Shown here one piece after another: positions 40,030 through 55,508 of a stretch of DNA of 64,000 bases. The position numbers and the translations under genes are program-made. Source of the stretch: Seriola aureovittata (lineage: Eukaryota > Chordata > Actinopteri > Carangiformes > Carangidae). Where the stretch lies: contig NC_079379.1 of assembly GCF_021018895.1 (NCBI RefSeq), forward strand, positions 20,156,776 through 20,220,775. Direction: 5' to 3'. How positions within the stretch are numbered: position 1 is the stretch's first letter; the number at the start of each line of letters is the position of its first letter. The notes beneath the pieces are model-generated. The model saw only the letters and a list, made by a program, of their open reading frames with translations. It made no database searches and had not been told where the DNA came from.

Positions 40030-42640
40030 TAACAGCTGACACAGGAAATAACCTTTCAAAATAAAAGCGTAGAATATTTAAAATGTAAAAGCTCTATTTC
40101 AAGAGACTTGAATTATGAAATGTAATTATTTAATGGATGAAGTGATGAATGTACCGGTTTTAAAACATATAATTATTATGCTTTGGATTTTGGTTTCTTT
40201 CCTCACCAATTTATCACATTTTTTAAAAATCAATCTCCCTAACAAAAACATTATAGCCAATGTGCTTGCAAGTGTTTTTTTTTTTTTCTTTTAAGATTTT
40301 AATATATTATATTTCACATACTTTGGAAATATATATAGGGATTTTAGCGCAATAAATTACATTTTATTTAATAAATGTATTAACCCGGACTGAGTTATCA
40401 AAACATTTTAATATTTTACTCCAAGAAAAAAAAAATGGATTTTCAATATTAAAACGCGCAAAATATATATTTTTTAAAATTATTACAATTGTTATCGCTA
40501 CATGCGTTATTTGATTGTGTTTTTCTCTCTCACTCCTCTTTTTATGGTTCACAGTGTATGCTTACACGACGTAAAATGGGGAGAGTGTAATATATTGTGC
40601 TTTTATTTTGATGGAATATTCACCCGTGTTCCGGTATCGTTATTGCCGAATGACAGATCTATCATCACTGCGCTTCTGTACCATTCATCTTTGACGTCAG
40701 AACTATGCTCAGAGAAAAGCGTGTTTATCAGGCCCCGTGATAATAACACTAAATATATTATCTCTCTGTAGCTGACCCGCGTCCATGTTGGGGTCATATT
40801 TTAATGCATTTGACACAAAATAATTGTGAGGGTGAAAGATAAAATTGATATTTTTATTACATGGCTCAGGCTACAAAGGAACAATGGGTCATTATCAGCT
40901 CTAAGACTTCCTATATAAAACCCAGGCAAGCTGTCGGTCAGGCCACTGAGTGAGTTGGCCCGCAGGCCTCCTGCACCCCTCACCCATCCTCAGCCTTCAT
41001 TTCTCAGGCTGCCAGGAAGGAATCCAATGCCTGGTGAGTGGTGGTGAGATGGGAGGCGTGCTGGCATCAACTGTATGTCCCTGTTCTCTGCACTAAACCA
41101 GCTGGGCAATGTTCAAGTGTGTTGTTGTGTAATATTTACATGTTCCTCTCTGGGATGTGAAGTAGAACCTGTTTGGCTGGTGACAGGATCTCCCACCGTG
41201 CTGGTTTGTCTCTGCTCTGCTTTAAGATTATTTAATAATCAACTGATTCAAGTTAAGGCCATTGGTGATAAGCAGCACGGTATATTTAAGTGGCACCTGT
41301 TTATTTAGGTAATTATTAATTTCCTCCCATTGCCACAAGCAGGAAGTTAACAACTTCCCAAAGTATTTACCGCACAGAGGAAACAGCTTTGTATTCAGGG
41401 AACTACCTAGACATCTGAAAGGCTATTACCTTGGATTTTCTGCTCATTTTAAGTAGAAAGACAAAGAGGTCAAGCTCTGCTATTAGCTGAGACTGCCATC
41501 TAGTGGTTGCATAAGAAAAGTGTTCTTAGCTCAAAACAAAACAAAAATACTGGAATCTTATTTTGTTTTACTTTGCTTTATATATGAATTTCCCATTTGA
41601 TTTCAAATTGGGAAAAAATGACTCACGCTTCTAATGAAAGTGCTACCAGGGCTGTAGTGTAGATCATTTTTGTGTGGATTGTAAATCAATCCTTAATCCT
41701 GGTGAAATTAAGTCATAGGCCAAGACGAAGTTAGGCAGAGCAAAGTAGGTAATAAACACAATGCGAAGTAGATCTTTCTACATCCACACTCACATACTGG
41801 AAGAAAACTGCTGTCTCAAACATTGAAATGTGACTGGGCCCCTTTATACAAGCTTCTAGGCCATATCAAGGTGACCCATCTTCACCAATTGCCATTATAT
41901 TCTTTATGCCTCGTATTTTATTCTGATTAAATGTGTCCGGATGAGAGTATCTATAATCCTCACTTATACAAGATTCGATGTGTTTTAAAAATATATAAAA
42001 GAATCTTAAAATGAAAAACGCTGCAGCTTGAAGGTAGAAGACAAACTATATTTTGCACCTTTGTAGTATTTCAAAGTATTATATAAATATATAAAAAGAT
42101 AGAGAAGTTTAATGGATGGGATAGGGTAAGAGAAACCCTTTTCCCAGGTTTATTTTTTAATTACTGTTCTTTTGTTTTAAATTACAAAATATCTGTGGAT
42201 ACTACAAAATCTTCGGTTTCAGGATTGTTAAAGTGAGCAACAATTAATTCAACGTTGAATCTATGTGAAGCCAGCTGCTCAGTAAAACTGAATAGAAATC
42301 CAGCAGAGAACAGGTCCAAGGTTTTAACCCCGAGGGAAATACGAGCAACTTCAGTTCTGCAGACACCAGGTCCAACGAGGCACAGGTGCAGCTACTGACT
42401 CTGATGTGAGTCACAAAATATCACTTATCACTCAGAGGAAAGTGTTAGTTCAAAGAATACATTCTCCATTATTCTTAACTTAAATATATTATGTCATTTT
42501 TCCAGAAATGTGATTCTCAGGAAGTTCATATTGAACAGTTTATTCATAGTACATGACACCAATAGTGGAAAAACCTCTAATTGAGCCATTACATGCTTTG
42601 TCACGTTGCCATAGAAAAGAGAACTCAGATGAACAATTGA
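40030..42640. other. Intergenic DNA between snrk and rpl14
   Basis: AT-rich, no recognisable gene. The only ORFs are 60-90 codons without family resemblance or splice context. Confidence 0.5.
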
Positions 42641-42667
42641 ACAGGAAGTTTATTTTGTGAAAACTGT

Positions 42668-46437
<3,770 letters not shown>

Positions 46438-46519
46438 GATGGCAGTCCGGGAGCAGAAAGGACGTTAGAGCTTCCGCCTGCCGCACATACGGCTTCCGCC
46501 AACTGGATGCGCATGCGCA
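46438..46519 (-). promoter_or_regulatory. rpl14: rpl14 core promoter: TOP-like start and NRF-1 site
   Basis: On the minus strand a pyrimidine run CCTTTCTGCTC (46451-46461) lies just upstream of the ATG, as expected for a 5'-terminal oligopyrimidine transcript start; the 5'UTR would be about 24 bases. A perfect palindromic TGCGCATGCGCA (46508-46519), the NRF-1 consensus, lies about 47 bases further upstream. Both fit a housekeeping translation gene. Confidence 0.7.
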
Positions 46520-46559
46520 GTCGGTGTAGATTCTATATTATTGCATGAGCGTCTTAATA

Positions 46560-48000
46560 AAGCCCGTCGGTATTAAAAAAAAATAAGCTACTATGTTGAA
46601 GCTGTGGACAAAGTAATTTGAATACGATGCAAAATATGCACCAGACCACCAGACAAAAACTTTCTCATCTTGCCTTCACTGACACTGTGGAATACCACTG
46701 AGTTAAGCAAAAATGAACCTCTAACAGAGAAGAAAGGAACGATTTATATTAATGTTGTGTTGGTAATGGCTATACAAGTGCATTTAAAATTAGCAAACCT
46801 TAGGGACTGCTTACATTTACTTGAACTTGTCTTTACTTTTACTTCCTCAACTCTGCATGATTATTTTCTGTCATACTCGACGACTTGACTTGGCGTTTGC
46901 TGTAACTTTATTTTGCCACTTATTCCCAGCATGTTATAGCAACATGGTTGCTTTGGTTGCAACAACTAGCCTCCATGTCAACATAGTTTTTAGACTAGTC
47001 ATGGTAGCGAGTGAAGATAATGACATATTTATAGTAGAAGGACCAGTATGTTTTATCCTTTTGTTTTTTGACAGAGGCAGAAAACAGAAACTGGTCGTTC
47101 TTTAGGTTTTCTCCTAACATATTTTTGTTTTTATGACCTACAATGACGATAGGTGTTTTTCATATCAAATGAATGTACCGCTTTAATTTTTTATATACTC
47201 TGCTGATGAATAGATTATAAAGTATTACAACAATCTTGTCTGGCCTGTTCATGCGCAGCTGAGTGACCGTATCTGTTTTGAATATGAAATGAAAGCAGTT
47301 TGTAGGATGTACTGTGGACAGTAAAGTCTGTTCTCAACACCTCTCAACAGAAAAAAAGGTATATAACCATAGACTCTATATAACCCATAGTAAGCACAAA
47401 AATGACCAGCAGGTGTCGCACTCTGAACAACCTCATCAATAGGTTTGTACACTCAGTCTCAAAAAATAAATAGAAATGTGAATATGTTGACAGCCCAAGC
47501 AAACATCTACAGATAGGCGTTTATTCAGGCAATAACCTATCACATGGATCACATGGAGCCACCTGATACCTGGCAAAACAAACTGAATATACGTGTGTAG
47601 ACTGGTTCGATCCATACCTGATATGGTTGTTGAAAAGAATTTCATCGTTTTCAAAATAAAACTGAATGCCTATATGTTTTTAACACATTTAAATATACAA
47701 TTGACACATTCAAACAATATTTTTAACTTATTAAAACATATTTATTTAATTTAAAGTGAACATCAAACACATTGAGCATTAAATAGTTAAAAAAAAAAAA
47801 GAAAAAGAAAAGACATTTAAATTAGAAATGTGGTGAAAATAAATGTAGGAGACTAGATTAAACAGACAAACTGGGATTTTTTAGGTGAGGAGAAAGTCCA
47901 AAATCTTCCCGAAGTGTTACATGTGCAGCCAGTGTCACCGCCACAGCTCCCCCTCCAGGACACTCCACCTAGTTCTGGTTCAGCTCAGAAAAGGGAGGCG
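46560..48000. other. Intergenic DNA, no gene seen
   Basis: AT-rich; short open frames only, no domain recognised. It marks the change from the conserved syntenic block to the tandem array. Confidence 0.5.
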
Positions 48001-48056
48001 ATACGTCTCATCATGGCTCCACGCACGAGCTGTTACGCACGTAGAGCCCTCCTCTC

Positions 48057-48146
48057 TTTCAGTTTTGTCAGCGATAACACCCTAGACCGATAATAATAAG
48101 TACGAAGTATTGTGAGGTCGCAGAAGACTACAGAACCTCAGCTGTG
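48057..48146 (+). promoter_or_regulatory. Candidate IRF motif and 5'UTR exon of gene B1
   Basis: TTTCAGTTTT at 48057-48066 is the reverse complement of AAAACTGAAA, which contains the IRF core AANNGAAA (one mismatch to a full ISRE). About 80 bases on, 'ctcagctgtg' is followed by GTAAAT, a possible donor at 48147 that could join to the acceptor before 49078. Inferred by analogy with gene B2; transcript evidence needed. Confidence 0.35.
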
Positions 48147-49093
48147 GTAAATACCTCTATTTTCAGTTTGATTGATAAACATAAGTGATTATGGATTTCT
48201 TTTTAAAGTCACTCTTTCGATTTATCTACTTAAATTAATTAACATTAACAACGACATTATGGAAAACATAGATTATCTACATAGTTGTGTGCCTCTCGTG
48301 TAGTTTACTAAACATTGTTTTCAAACGTTAAGCTTAAAAGTCTTATATGTGAGTACCGTTTTCACATTTGAGACAATAACCTACTACGCGGCAGAACAAC
48401 GTCTCGTGTCTCGACTCCGGCTGTTCGCACGAGGAAGTGTCTCGCGACTGTTTGTTGCGCCGCGGAAGAGAAATGAAGTGCGCCACTACGCAGTTGAAGC
48501 CTAAAATCTTTTTTCTCTTTTCTCTTTTTTAAACCCACATTTGTAAAGGATTCAGATTCACGAAACTTGTATTTTATTCGTGAAAACCTAAAAAACAACA
48601 ACAACATAAAAAAAAACATAAAAAGGAAATTACGCCAAAATAAACAATTTAAAAAAAAATAATGCGATAAAGATTACGATAACAATTTGTGCATACGAAT
48701 ATTTTATGTGCTTAGTATTTGAAAAATAAATGTATAAAAAGCCTTTCTGGACTTTGTAGCAGCAGTGATCACAGGTTTCCTAGGTTTCCTTCCTTCACAA
48801 AGACAGTCACGGAAAAATACGAGGGTGTGTCATGCAATGTTGCAGGTATACGCCCACATTTAGTAATTAGTCCAGCAGGACAGTCATGCATTACAGTGCT
48901 TAATTGTATTTCTATTATTATTCATCTGGCAGATTTAGGTGAATTGTCAGATTCTGTGGTAATATGATTATATTACCTCATTGTAGGATCAGTATTTTCA
49001 GTACTTGAGTAAAGGTCTTTTTTCAAATTACATATTTGTTGTCCACTACTTTTAACAATACACATTTTGTTTTCTAGGTGACAGAGAGTCAGA

Positions 49094-51261
49094 ATGGAGA
49101 ACCTTTCATCGAACTGCTGCCTGTAAGAACCTTTCTTTGTTCTGTTCAGGGAAGTTTAAATGGGCATTAACAAATAATAAGATACCTGGGGAGCAGAGGT
49201 GGGTAGTAACGAGTATGATTTAAAATGTCACACACACTCACAAAAAGCCCCAGTATTTTCTCACTTCCTTTAGTGGCACTGAGCCGTACAGACAGTTTTC
49301 TTTACGTAGTGAGGCTGAGTCTGAATCATGTGACGCTACGCCAGTACAATGAAGCTGAATGGAGTTTTGTTTGTGCTGCTTTTATTTAGCCCACACTGAC
49401 AAATCACAAATTTGTATCAGAGAGTTGTAAAATCTGAATAAGAAACCCTCTATAATTAGACCCTCAAGTTAGATAATAGGAAAAAAAACTCCTCCAAGAA
49501 ACCTGTAACGGGAAAAAAGAGAAACTTCAGAAGGAGGAACAGACTGACTATATTACGTAAACATACATGTAATATTAAGTAAGTATAAAGTACAAGAAGT
49601 TGAAATGAATTGAATTAATTGAAATGAGAAGTTTGCCATGAAGATGTTGAGCCATTTCCAGATGCCCCCAAGACCAGGACCTGGACCACAAAACCTCCTC
49701 TGTGCCACAAAGACCTGGAAATTGGCCGGACTTCAACTCAACACGCAAGTGAAAACTTCGAGATATTATTCCCAGAGAGGGGGAAGAGACCAGAAGAAAT
49801 GGGATGACAATGAGAAACAGAGCTCACGCTGTTTGTGTCTCGTGGAGGAGGAAAACCTGCATAATCAATAAAATGTTGTTGGATAATGAAATGAGTGATT
49901 CAGATCTCACCATTACTCCCCACCATTTGCACAGAGGGAGAGGAGACAGGGAGGAACAAGAAGAAAACGTAATTGCGGACACCAACGTACGAGAAGTTAT
50001 GCTTATTCATCCTGGATGAAGACCTGAATCAAAGATACGTGAATAAGCACAGACAGGAACCACGAACCAAAGTCACGCATAATCCTGGGGAAAGGAATAT
50101 ACAGGTTATGACTCAGTTAAAGCACACACTTCATACACACAAACAGAAGCTGAAAGTGGTGCTATGATATGTGTAAACTTAAGGGCAAATACTCTACAGG
50201 ACAAGCGCTAAGATTAGATAACAAACTGAAGGTTAAGGCGGAAAGATGAGTCTAGATTTAAAGTGCTCAGATGTCAGCAGGGTGATTATTCTTACGCTGA
50301 CCCAAGTCACCATTTTGCCACTTTTACATACTCGTTTTATCCCACAGTCATCATGATTATGGTATATTACTCTTCCAGTGGTCCAGTAAATACCACTGTG
50401 AGCATCAGTTCTGTTTTTCAGCTCTGATTCTGTGAACTTTATCAAGATCATTGTCTTTTCTACCTTTCAGGTCGGCAGCTCAGCGGTTTGGGGAGTCTTA
50501 TTTCCCACGCCAAAACGGAAGAAGAGGTAGAGCTCACTCATCTTTGCATCACGCCATCATAAAAACCTTGCTATCATAAGTATTTTCCATCTCCTACATC
50601 AAACTGCTCTTGTTTGGTGTGTTGCAGGTCCAGCATACCTGTCATGGCTGTTAGCCTGTGTTTCCAAATGTAAAGGCAAGAGAATATCCTTAGAGAATCC
50701 AGCAGATGCCACACTCATAATAGGAGACCTGGAGGACACCATCTACAGAGAGAGACCAGATGAGGTGAACGGGTGGGGAAAATTCTACCTTCCCAAGACA
50801 GTGACGATGCAGGTTATAGGTGTAGTGGAGGGCACCTCGTATCCGTGTGACCAGCTTGTTCTGATGACCTGCGAGGACAAAAAGCTGTACGCCTACGATG
50901 GAGAGGAGCTGCATCTGGTGGCTTCAAGCCTGCAGCAGCTGTGGACGGAGGGAATAGAGTATCCAGCATCCAAGAGCTACTACCACGGGGAGGCCTTCAA
51001 ACATATGGTGAGACGCGACAGTCATTTGCTTGAAACAAGCAGGATTTATGATTGTTTACCCTGATGATTGAGCACGTGTGGGCGTTGACGACCATTTTTT
51101 GTGTCATCTGTTGTGTGTAGACAAAGGAGGACTGGGCAGACGCGAGGAAGGGTCCTGTGGGGAGGAGGTTGGACGAGGAGCATCATAAACTGGTGACGTC
51201 AAAAAAGTCCTCATTCATGGAGAATCTCAGAATCGCCAGACAACGAGCTGTGGTGCTATGA
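49094..51261 (+). CDS. Family B protein 1, function unknown (tandem array)
   Basis: I do not recognise this protein. Coding exons 49094-49122, 50471-50526, 50628-51007 and 51121-51261, with GT-AG junctions in phase, give 201 aa. There is no signal peptide or clear membrane segment. The core, in the 380-nt exon, contains LENPADATLIIGDLEDTIYR, DEVNGWGKFYLPK, VIGVVEGTSYPCDQLVLMTC, KKLYAYDGEELHLVAS and EYPASKSYYHGEAF. The last exon is charged (KEDWADARKGPVGRRLDEEH) and probably helical. Gene B2 near 60.2-61.9 kb has the same exon layout, an identical 380-nt core exon length and near-identical core, but a different N-terminus. A fish-specific, possibly interferon-inducible gene is my inference from context. 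Identity with the published fish gig1 family is a guess that cannot be tested here. Confidence 0.78.
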
Positions 51262-51508
51262 TACAACTAAGGTAGTAATTCTCATTAAAAAAATTCTCTA
51301 TAAAGTTCATGTATGAGCTCACGTATGTTATATATAATATATTAAAACTTGCTTGTAAGGACTCACTTAAACATATTGAAATGTCACAGTTTATGATTAA
51401 CGTACCGCAGTAAATTTCACCAACACAAAGCTTGACTCTGGATAATTCTGCATTTGTGGTGATAACAGCAGCTTTATAATATATGTTATTGCTTGCAAAT
51501 GAAATGAA

Positions 51509-52132
51509 ATGAAAACCAAAATAATAGAAATGCTCCAAGACATCATCATGCGAATGTCCAGGGGTGGACAAAATCTCATCTCGTTCACCATCTGTGTCTC
51601 TCAGAAGACCGAGGGCCCAGATTCAGCCCGACACTATGGAGTCTCCATGTCCACTTCTGGCCGTCGTCTCGGGAAGATCATAGTGGCTGCTTCCTGTTTA
51701 AGCGCCTGGGACAGTCATGTAGCTGATGCAGTCATGACTTACTATCCAGGCAAGACCAAGAAATTATACTTTGATGGAACAATCCAGCTTCCAGAGAGTG
51801 TCAGGTGCCAGGCGTTTAGCCTCAGCACAGGAGATGAAATGCCTCCATGCAGATCATGTGGGAATTTATTTGGTTTGTGCACAGATGTAAAACAATTGTG
51901 GGCCTATGGCAACTGTGCTGAAGTTGAGAGCCTGAGTAACTTGCTGAAAAATGAGAATGAAGTTAAAAGGCAAGTACAACCAACATCTCAGATGTGGACA
52001 GATGAGAACAGACAGAAGTCTATAGATAATGTTCGGAAACATCTTAAGTGTTTCCTGCGCACAGAGGGATTTGAGTGGGATCAGAATTTCTACACCCCAC
52101 AAAGCATTCAGATTTTATATTATTCTAATTGA
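51509..52132 (+). pseudogene. Family A fragment A1 (exon 5 only, splice acceptor lost)
   Basis: Corresponds to the last exon of the A genes: contains the HVADAV, PPCRSCG and GNCAE motifs and the same C-terminus as A2 (QILYYSN). The acceptor CTTGCAG and the first codons of the exon (encoding IVRLIGQE in A2) are missing; 'cttgcaaatgaaatgaaatg' stands in their place, and no A exons 1-4 lie upstream. One extra A in 'ccaaaataatag' places an ATG (51509) in frame with the rest, leaving a 207-codon open frame. Most simply a truncated duplicate; a new single-exon gene cannot be excluded. Confidence 0.75.
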
Positions 52133-52345
52133 TATAATGGAAGGATCTTGGAATCAGTTACTGTGATGTAAACTCAGGTTCATTATTTGTTCTGATTTTA
52201 TTTCCTGCAACCTCATCTAGAAAATATTTTTTTATTTGTTTATTCATTTGTGTGTTTGGATCCTCATTCTCAGGGACCCTAGGGGAAAAATGGTTACAAC
52301 AAATACATGAAAGCATATAAATGACATAAATTAAAAGCAAATGTA

Positions 52346-52562
52346 AATCAGACTCCACAACTCCTGCTCTTCCTGACCATGTGCAAACTTGCACTTTTTC
52401 ATGTACATATCGTGTGTATTGTGTATATTGTATTTATTAGTGTATATTTGGTATATTTTTGTTGTATATTTCCATAGATGTTTTATTCTATAGATGTTTA
52501 TTTTCTGCTGTGGTAAATGAATTTCCCAGTTGTGGGATAAATAAAGTTAATCTAATCTAATA
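52346..52562 (+). repeat. LINE/SINE 3'-tail-like repeat (duplicated with A1)
   Basis: Ends in 'gaatttcccagttgtgggat' then AAATAAAGTTAATCTAATCTAAT, the style of 3' terminus found on fish L2-like LINEs and their SINEs. An identical copy lies at about 55722-55938 because the whole block was duplicated. The 5' border is a guess. Confidence 0.5.
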
Positions 52563-53625
52563 TGCATATATGTATACGTGAACATACATGTAATTGAATT
52601 AAACAAGATAACTTGCAAGTTGCACTGTGATTAATGTCCATATTTACTCAGTCTCCAAAATCAATATGGAGCAATATATTTTTCATTAAAGTCTTAAGTC
52701 CATTTATGATTTTGAAATCAATCTTATTCAGGGATTCTCCAATAAATGATGGTTAATTATGTCACTGAATGGCCAGTGACCCTGATGTGTTTACCTGCAC
52801 CTACCTCCTGTAATGTGCTATGAGATGAAATGAAATGGCATCTTTTAATAGCAGATGTGGCTCTGCCCGTTTGAGATAGAAGTGTGTTGGTATCACTATG
52901 GACCAGGACCTCTCCTTAACATCACCCGCCATGTTGGGGTAATGAACCTGCATTGTAATCATCAAACGTAATGAAATGGCCTCAGTAGCTGCTGCTTGTT
53001 TTCTCTAGTTCAGTTAACTTAACTCAGTTTTACATTTTTCAAAACTCATAAAATAAAGTTATTATATTCATAGGTTTAACCTGAGTTCAGTGAACTCACA
53101 TTTTTAAAGCAGCAGGGGAATTTAGGATTCAGTGTTGAGTAGAAATTAGTCATTTTTCCAATTCTGCCTTTAACAATAAAAATATTTTCATTCAAAACAG
53201 GAAGGTGGACCGTTGAACCAAAAATAAGTTTCTGCACAAGACAAAGACACAAGATTAAAGACATACAAGGGAATAAAAAAATAAATAAAACCAATAACAA
53301 ATTCAAAACAATGTTTCCTGTTGCAATGTTTCCAATGTTTACTGAAAACTGCTGCACCACCTAAGCCACGGGTTTTTCTGCAGCACTGAAGCTGTAGGTT
53401 TTGTCCCTCATTTGCACGACTGAAAGTTTCTTTTCCCCCATGCAAAGGAGTTGTTGCTGCACAGGGTGCTGTTTTCACTTCCTTCACTTCCTCCAGTTTA
53501 GCTCAGTGACATTTTCGATGCGTTTAGTGCCATGCCTAAATACACGGACATCCTGTCACACACGGATCCTTTTACACAAGAGAAGAAATGAATTGCTTAA
53601 CAAATAAAGATATATTTTGGATTCA

Positions 53626-53761
53626 TGTTGGAGTTCTGTTGTATTTTCTGTTCTTGGTGTAAACAGCTTTTAATGTCAGGGAACCATACTCATCTCAGGA
53701 GTTTAGCATCTGACGTGTGTGTGTGTGTGTGTGTATGTGTGTGTGTGTGTGTGTGTGTGTT
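53626..53761. repeat. A-gene upstream unit with (TG)n
   Basis: 'caggagtttagcatctgacg' followed by (TG)n recurs at 56588-56640 in front of A3. The 5' flanks of A2 and A3 therefore derive from one duplicated unit, although they are clearly more diverged than the exon 5 cores. Confidence 0.7.
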
Positions 53762-53991
53762 TCTGCTGCCGCTCCACGTAGCTGTGAGCAAAAACCAGTT
53801 AGTACTAACCTTACTGTAGAACAATAATCATCTCATCATTCTGTTTGTGGAGTCATTCAGTGATTGCCAAATATTTATATCTAATAATGGTGTATCACAT
53901 GGTTAATCGCAATTTGGTTTTACGTCACAATAAGGAAACAAACTGAGCAGAAGTAGTTTGAATCAGGGGAGGGACTTAACTTCTCTCCTAG

Positions 53992-53999
53992 TTTCTTTT
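53992..53999 (-). promoter_or_regulatory. Candidate IRF core upstream of A2
   Basis: TTTCTTTT, reverse complement of AAAAGAAA (AANNGAAA core), 14 bases before the A2 start codon. A short motif that can occur by chance; counted only because similar motifs precede the other A and B genes. Confidence 0.3.
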
Positions 54000-54012
54000 A
54001 TGATTACTTACG

Positions 54013-55508
54013 ATGGTGAGTAGCTGCTTCGAAGCGCTTTCCTTTGTCAATATTTCATATCAAAATGATTAAATTGTATTTTCCTAATTATCAGTGAAAT
54101 GTGTAACTGTTGTAAACATGTCCTGTATTATTTCCAATTACATCAGGCTGCTGAACGAAGAGCTGAAAGGTGAGTCAACTCGTCCACGAGTAGTTCCTGG
54201 TGCATTTTGCTTTTCAATTCTCTAAAACCAACTCATGTTTGTTATTTTAGAGACGAATTTGTGGAGAGTGAGAATGTTTTCAGAACAAATTCCTACAAAA
54301 TCATTGAAGAAATGCTGGAACTGAGTAACCACACTCCAGAAGATTCTACGATGTTAGTGGATGAGGTATGTCTGATGGCGACAAATCAGTTTTTGGACAT
54401 AATGTACGGCGTGGTCCGTGTGTTTTGAAACATATACACCTCAGGAAATCATATCTCTTTGTGTGTGACCTGTGTTTTGACCATTCAGATTCTTCACAGC
54501 ATCTTCTTTTTGGGGGAGATCAACAAGCCATCGTATTCCCCAGAGGATATTATTAGTGATGAGGAGATGTTGAATGGGTTGAGGGAACTTTACCCAAACC
54601 CTTTTCTCCAATATTCCTCTCGTCTACCCAAGCGGAGTCCATTTTCATGTGTGTTAGACATGGTAAGATTATATTTTGTTAACAGATGATACAGTTTGTA
54701 AAATTGTAAGGACTTGCTACCTCACTTAAACATATTGAAATGTCACAGTTTATGATTAACGTGCCGCAGTAAATTTCACCAACACAAAGCTTGACTCTGG
54801 ATAATTCTGCATTTGTGGTGATAACAGCAGCTTGATAATATTTGTTATTGCTTGCAGATTGTCCGCCTGATTGGACAAGAGAATGAAAACCAAATAATAA
54901 AAATGCTCCAAGACATCATCATGCGAATGTCCAGGGGTCGTGGACAAAATCTCATCTCGTTTACCATCTGTGTCTCTCAGAAGACCGAGGGCCCAGATTC
55001 AGCCCAACACTATGGAGTCTCCATGTCCACTTCTGGCCGTCGTCTCGGGAAGATCATAGTGGCTGCTTCCTGTTTAAGCGCCTGGGACAGTCATGTAGCT
55101 GATGCAGTCATGACTTACTATCCAGGCAAGACCAAGAAATTATACTTTGATGGAACAATCCAGCTTCCAGAGAGTGTCAGGTGCCAGGCGTTTAGCCTCA
55201 GCACAGGAGATGAAATGCCTCCATGCAGATCATGTGGGAATTTATTTGGTTTGTGCACAGATGTAAAACAATTGTGGGCCTATGGCAACTGTGCTGAAGT
55301 TGAGAGCCTGAGTAACTTGCTGAAAAATGAGAATGAAGTTAAAAGGCAAGTACAACCAACATCTCAGATATGGACAGATGAGAACAGACAGAAGTCTATA
55401 GATAATGTTCGGAAACATCTTAAGTGTTTCCTGCGCACAGAGGGATTTGAGTGGGATCAGAATTTCTACACCCCACAAAGCATTCAGATTTTATATTATT
55501 CTAATTGA
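54013..55508 (+). CDS. Family A protein 2, deaminase-like zinc-motif candidate
   Basis: Not recognised by name. Coding exons 54013-54015 (ATG only), 54147-54169, 54251-54365, 54489-54662 and 54858-55508, all with GT-AG junctions in phase, give 321 aa. There is no signal peptide or membrane segment. Residues 1-105 are charged and helical-looking (for example NSYKIIEEMLELSNHTPEDS). Exon 5 holds the core: GVSMSTSGRR, AASCLSAWDSHVADAVM (His184), YFDGTIQLPESVRCQAFSLS, PPCRSCG (Cys227, Cys230 in CRSC counting from Pro226/227) and YGNCAEVESLSNLL (about 250-252 for CAE). PCxxC and CAE are the two active-site signatures of zinc deaminases but stand here in reversed order, so the assignment is tentative. 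An ordinary Cys/His zinc site is an alternative. Part of the tandem array; A3 is its nearest relative. Confidence 0.8.

Larger units (their letters stand above)
51345..52976 (+). repeat. Segmental duplicate of the A2 3' half
   Basis: About 1.63 kb nearly identical to 54704-56350. It covers the end of A intron 4, A exon 5 and about 840 bases of 3' flank. The two copies differ by scattered substitutions and small indels, so the duplication or conversion is recent. It starts about 80 bases after the B1 stop codon. Left and right borders are where the alignment by eye breaks down. Confidence 0.85.

Noticed and set aside
49094..52132. A fused B1-A1 protein
   Set aside because: B1 ends in its own stop at 51259-51261, and the A1 splice acceptor has been lost, so no in-frame join is visible.
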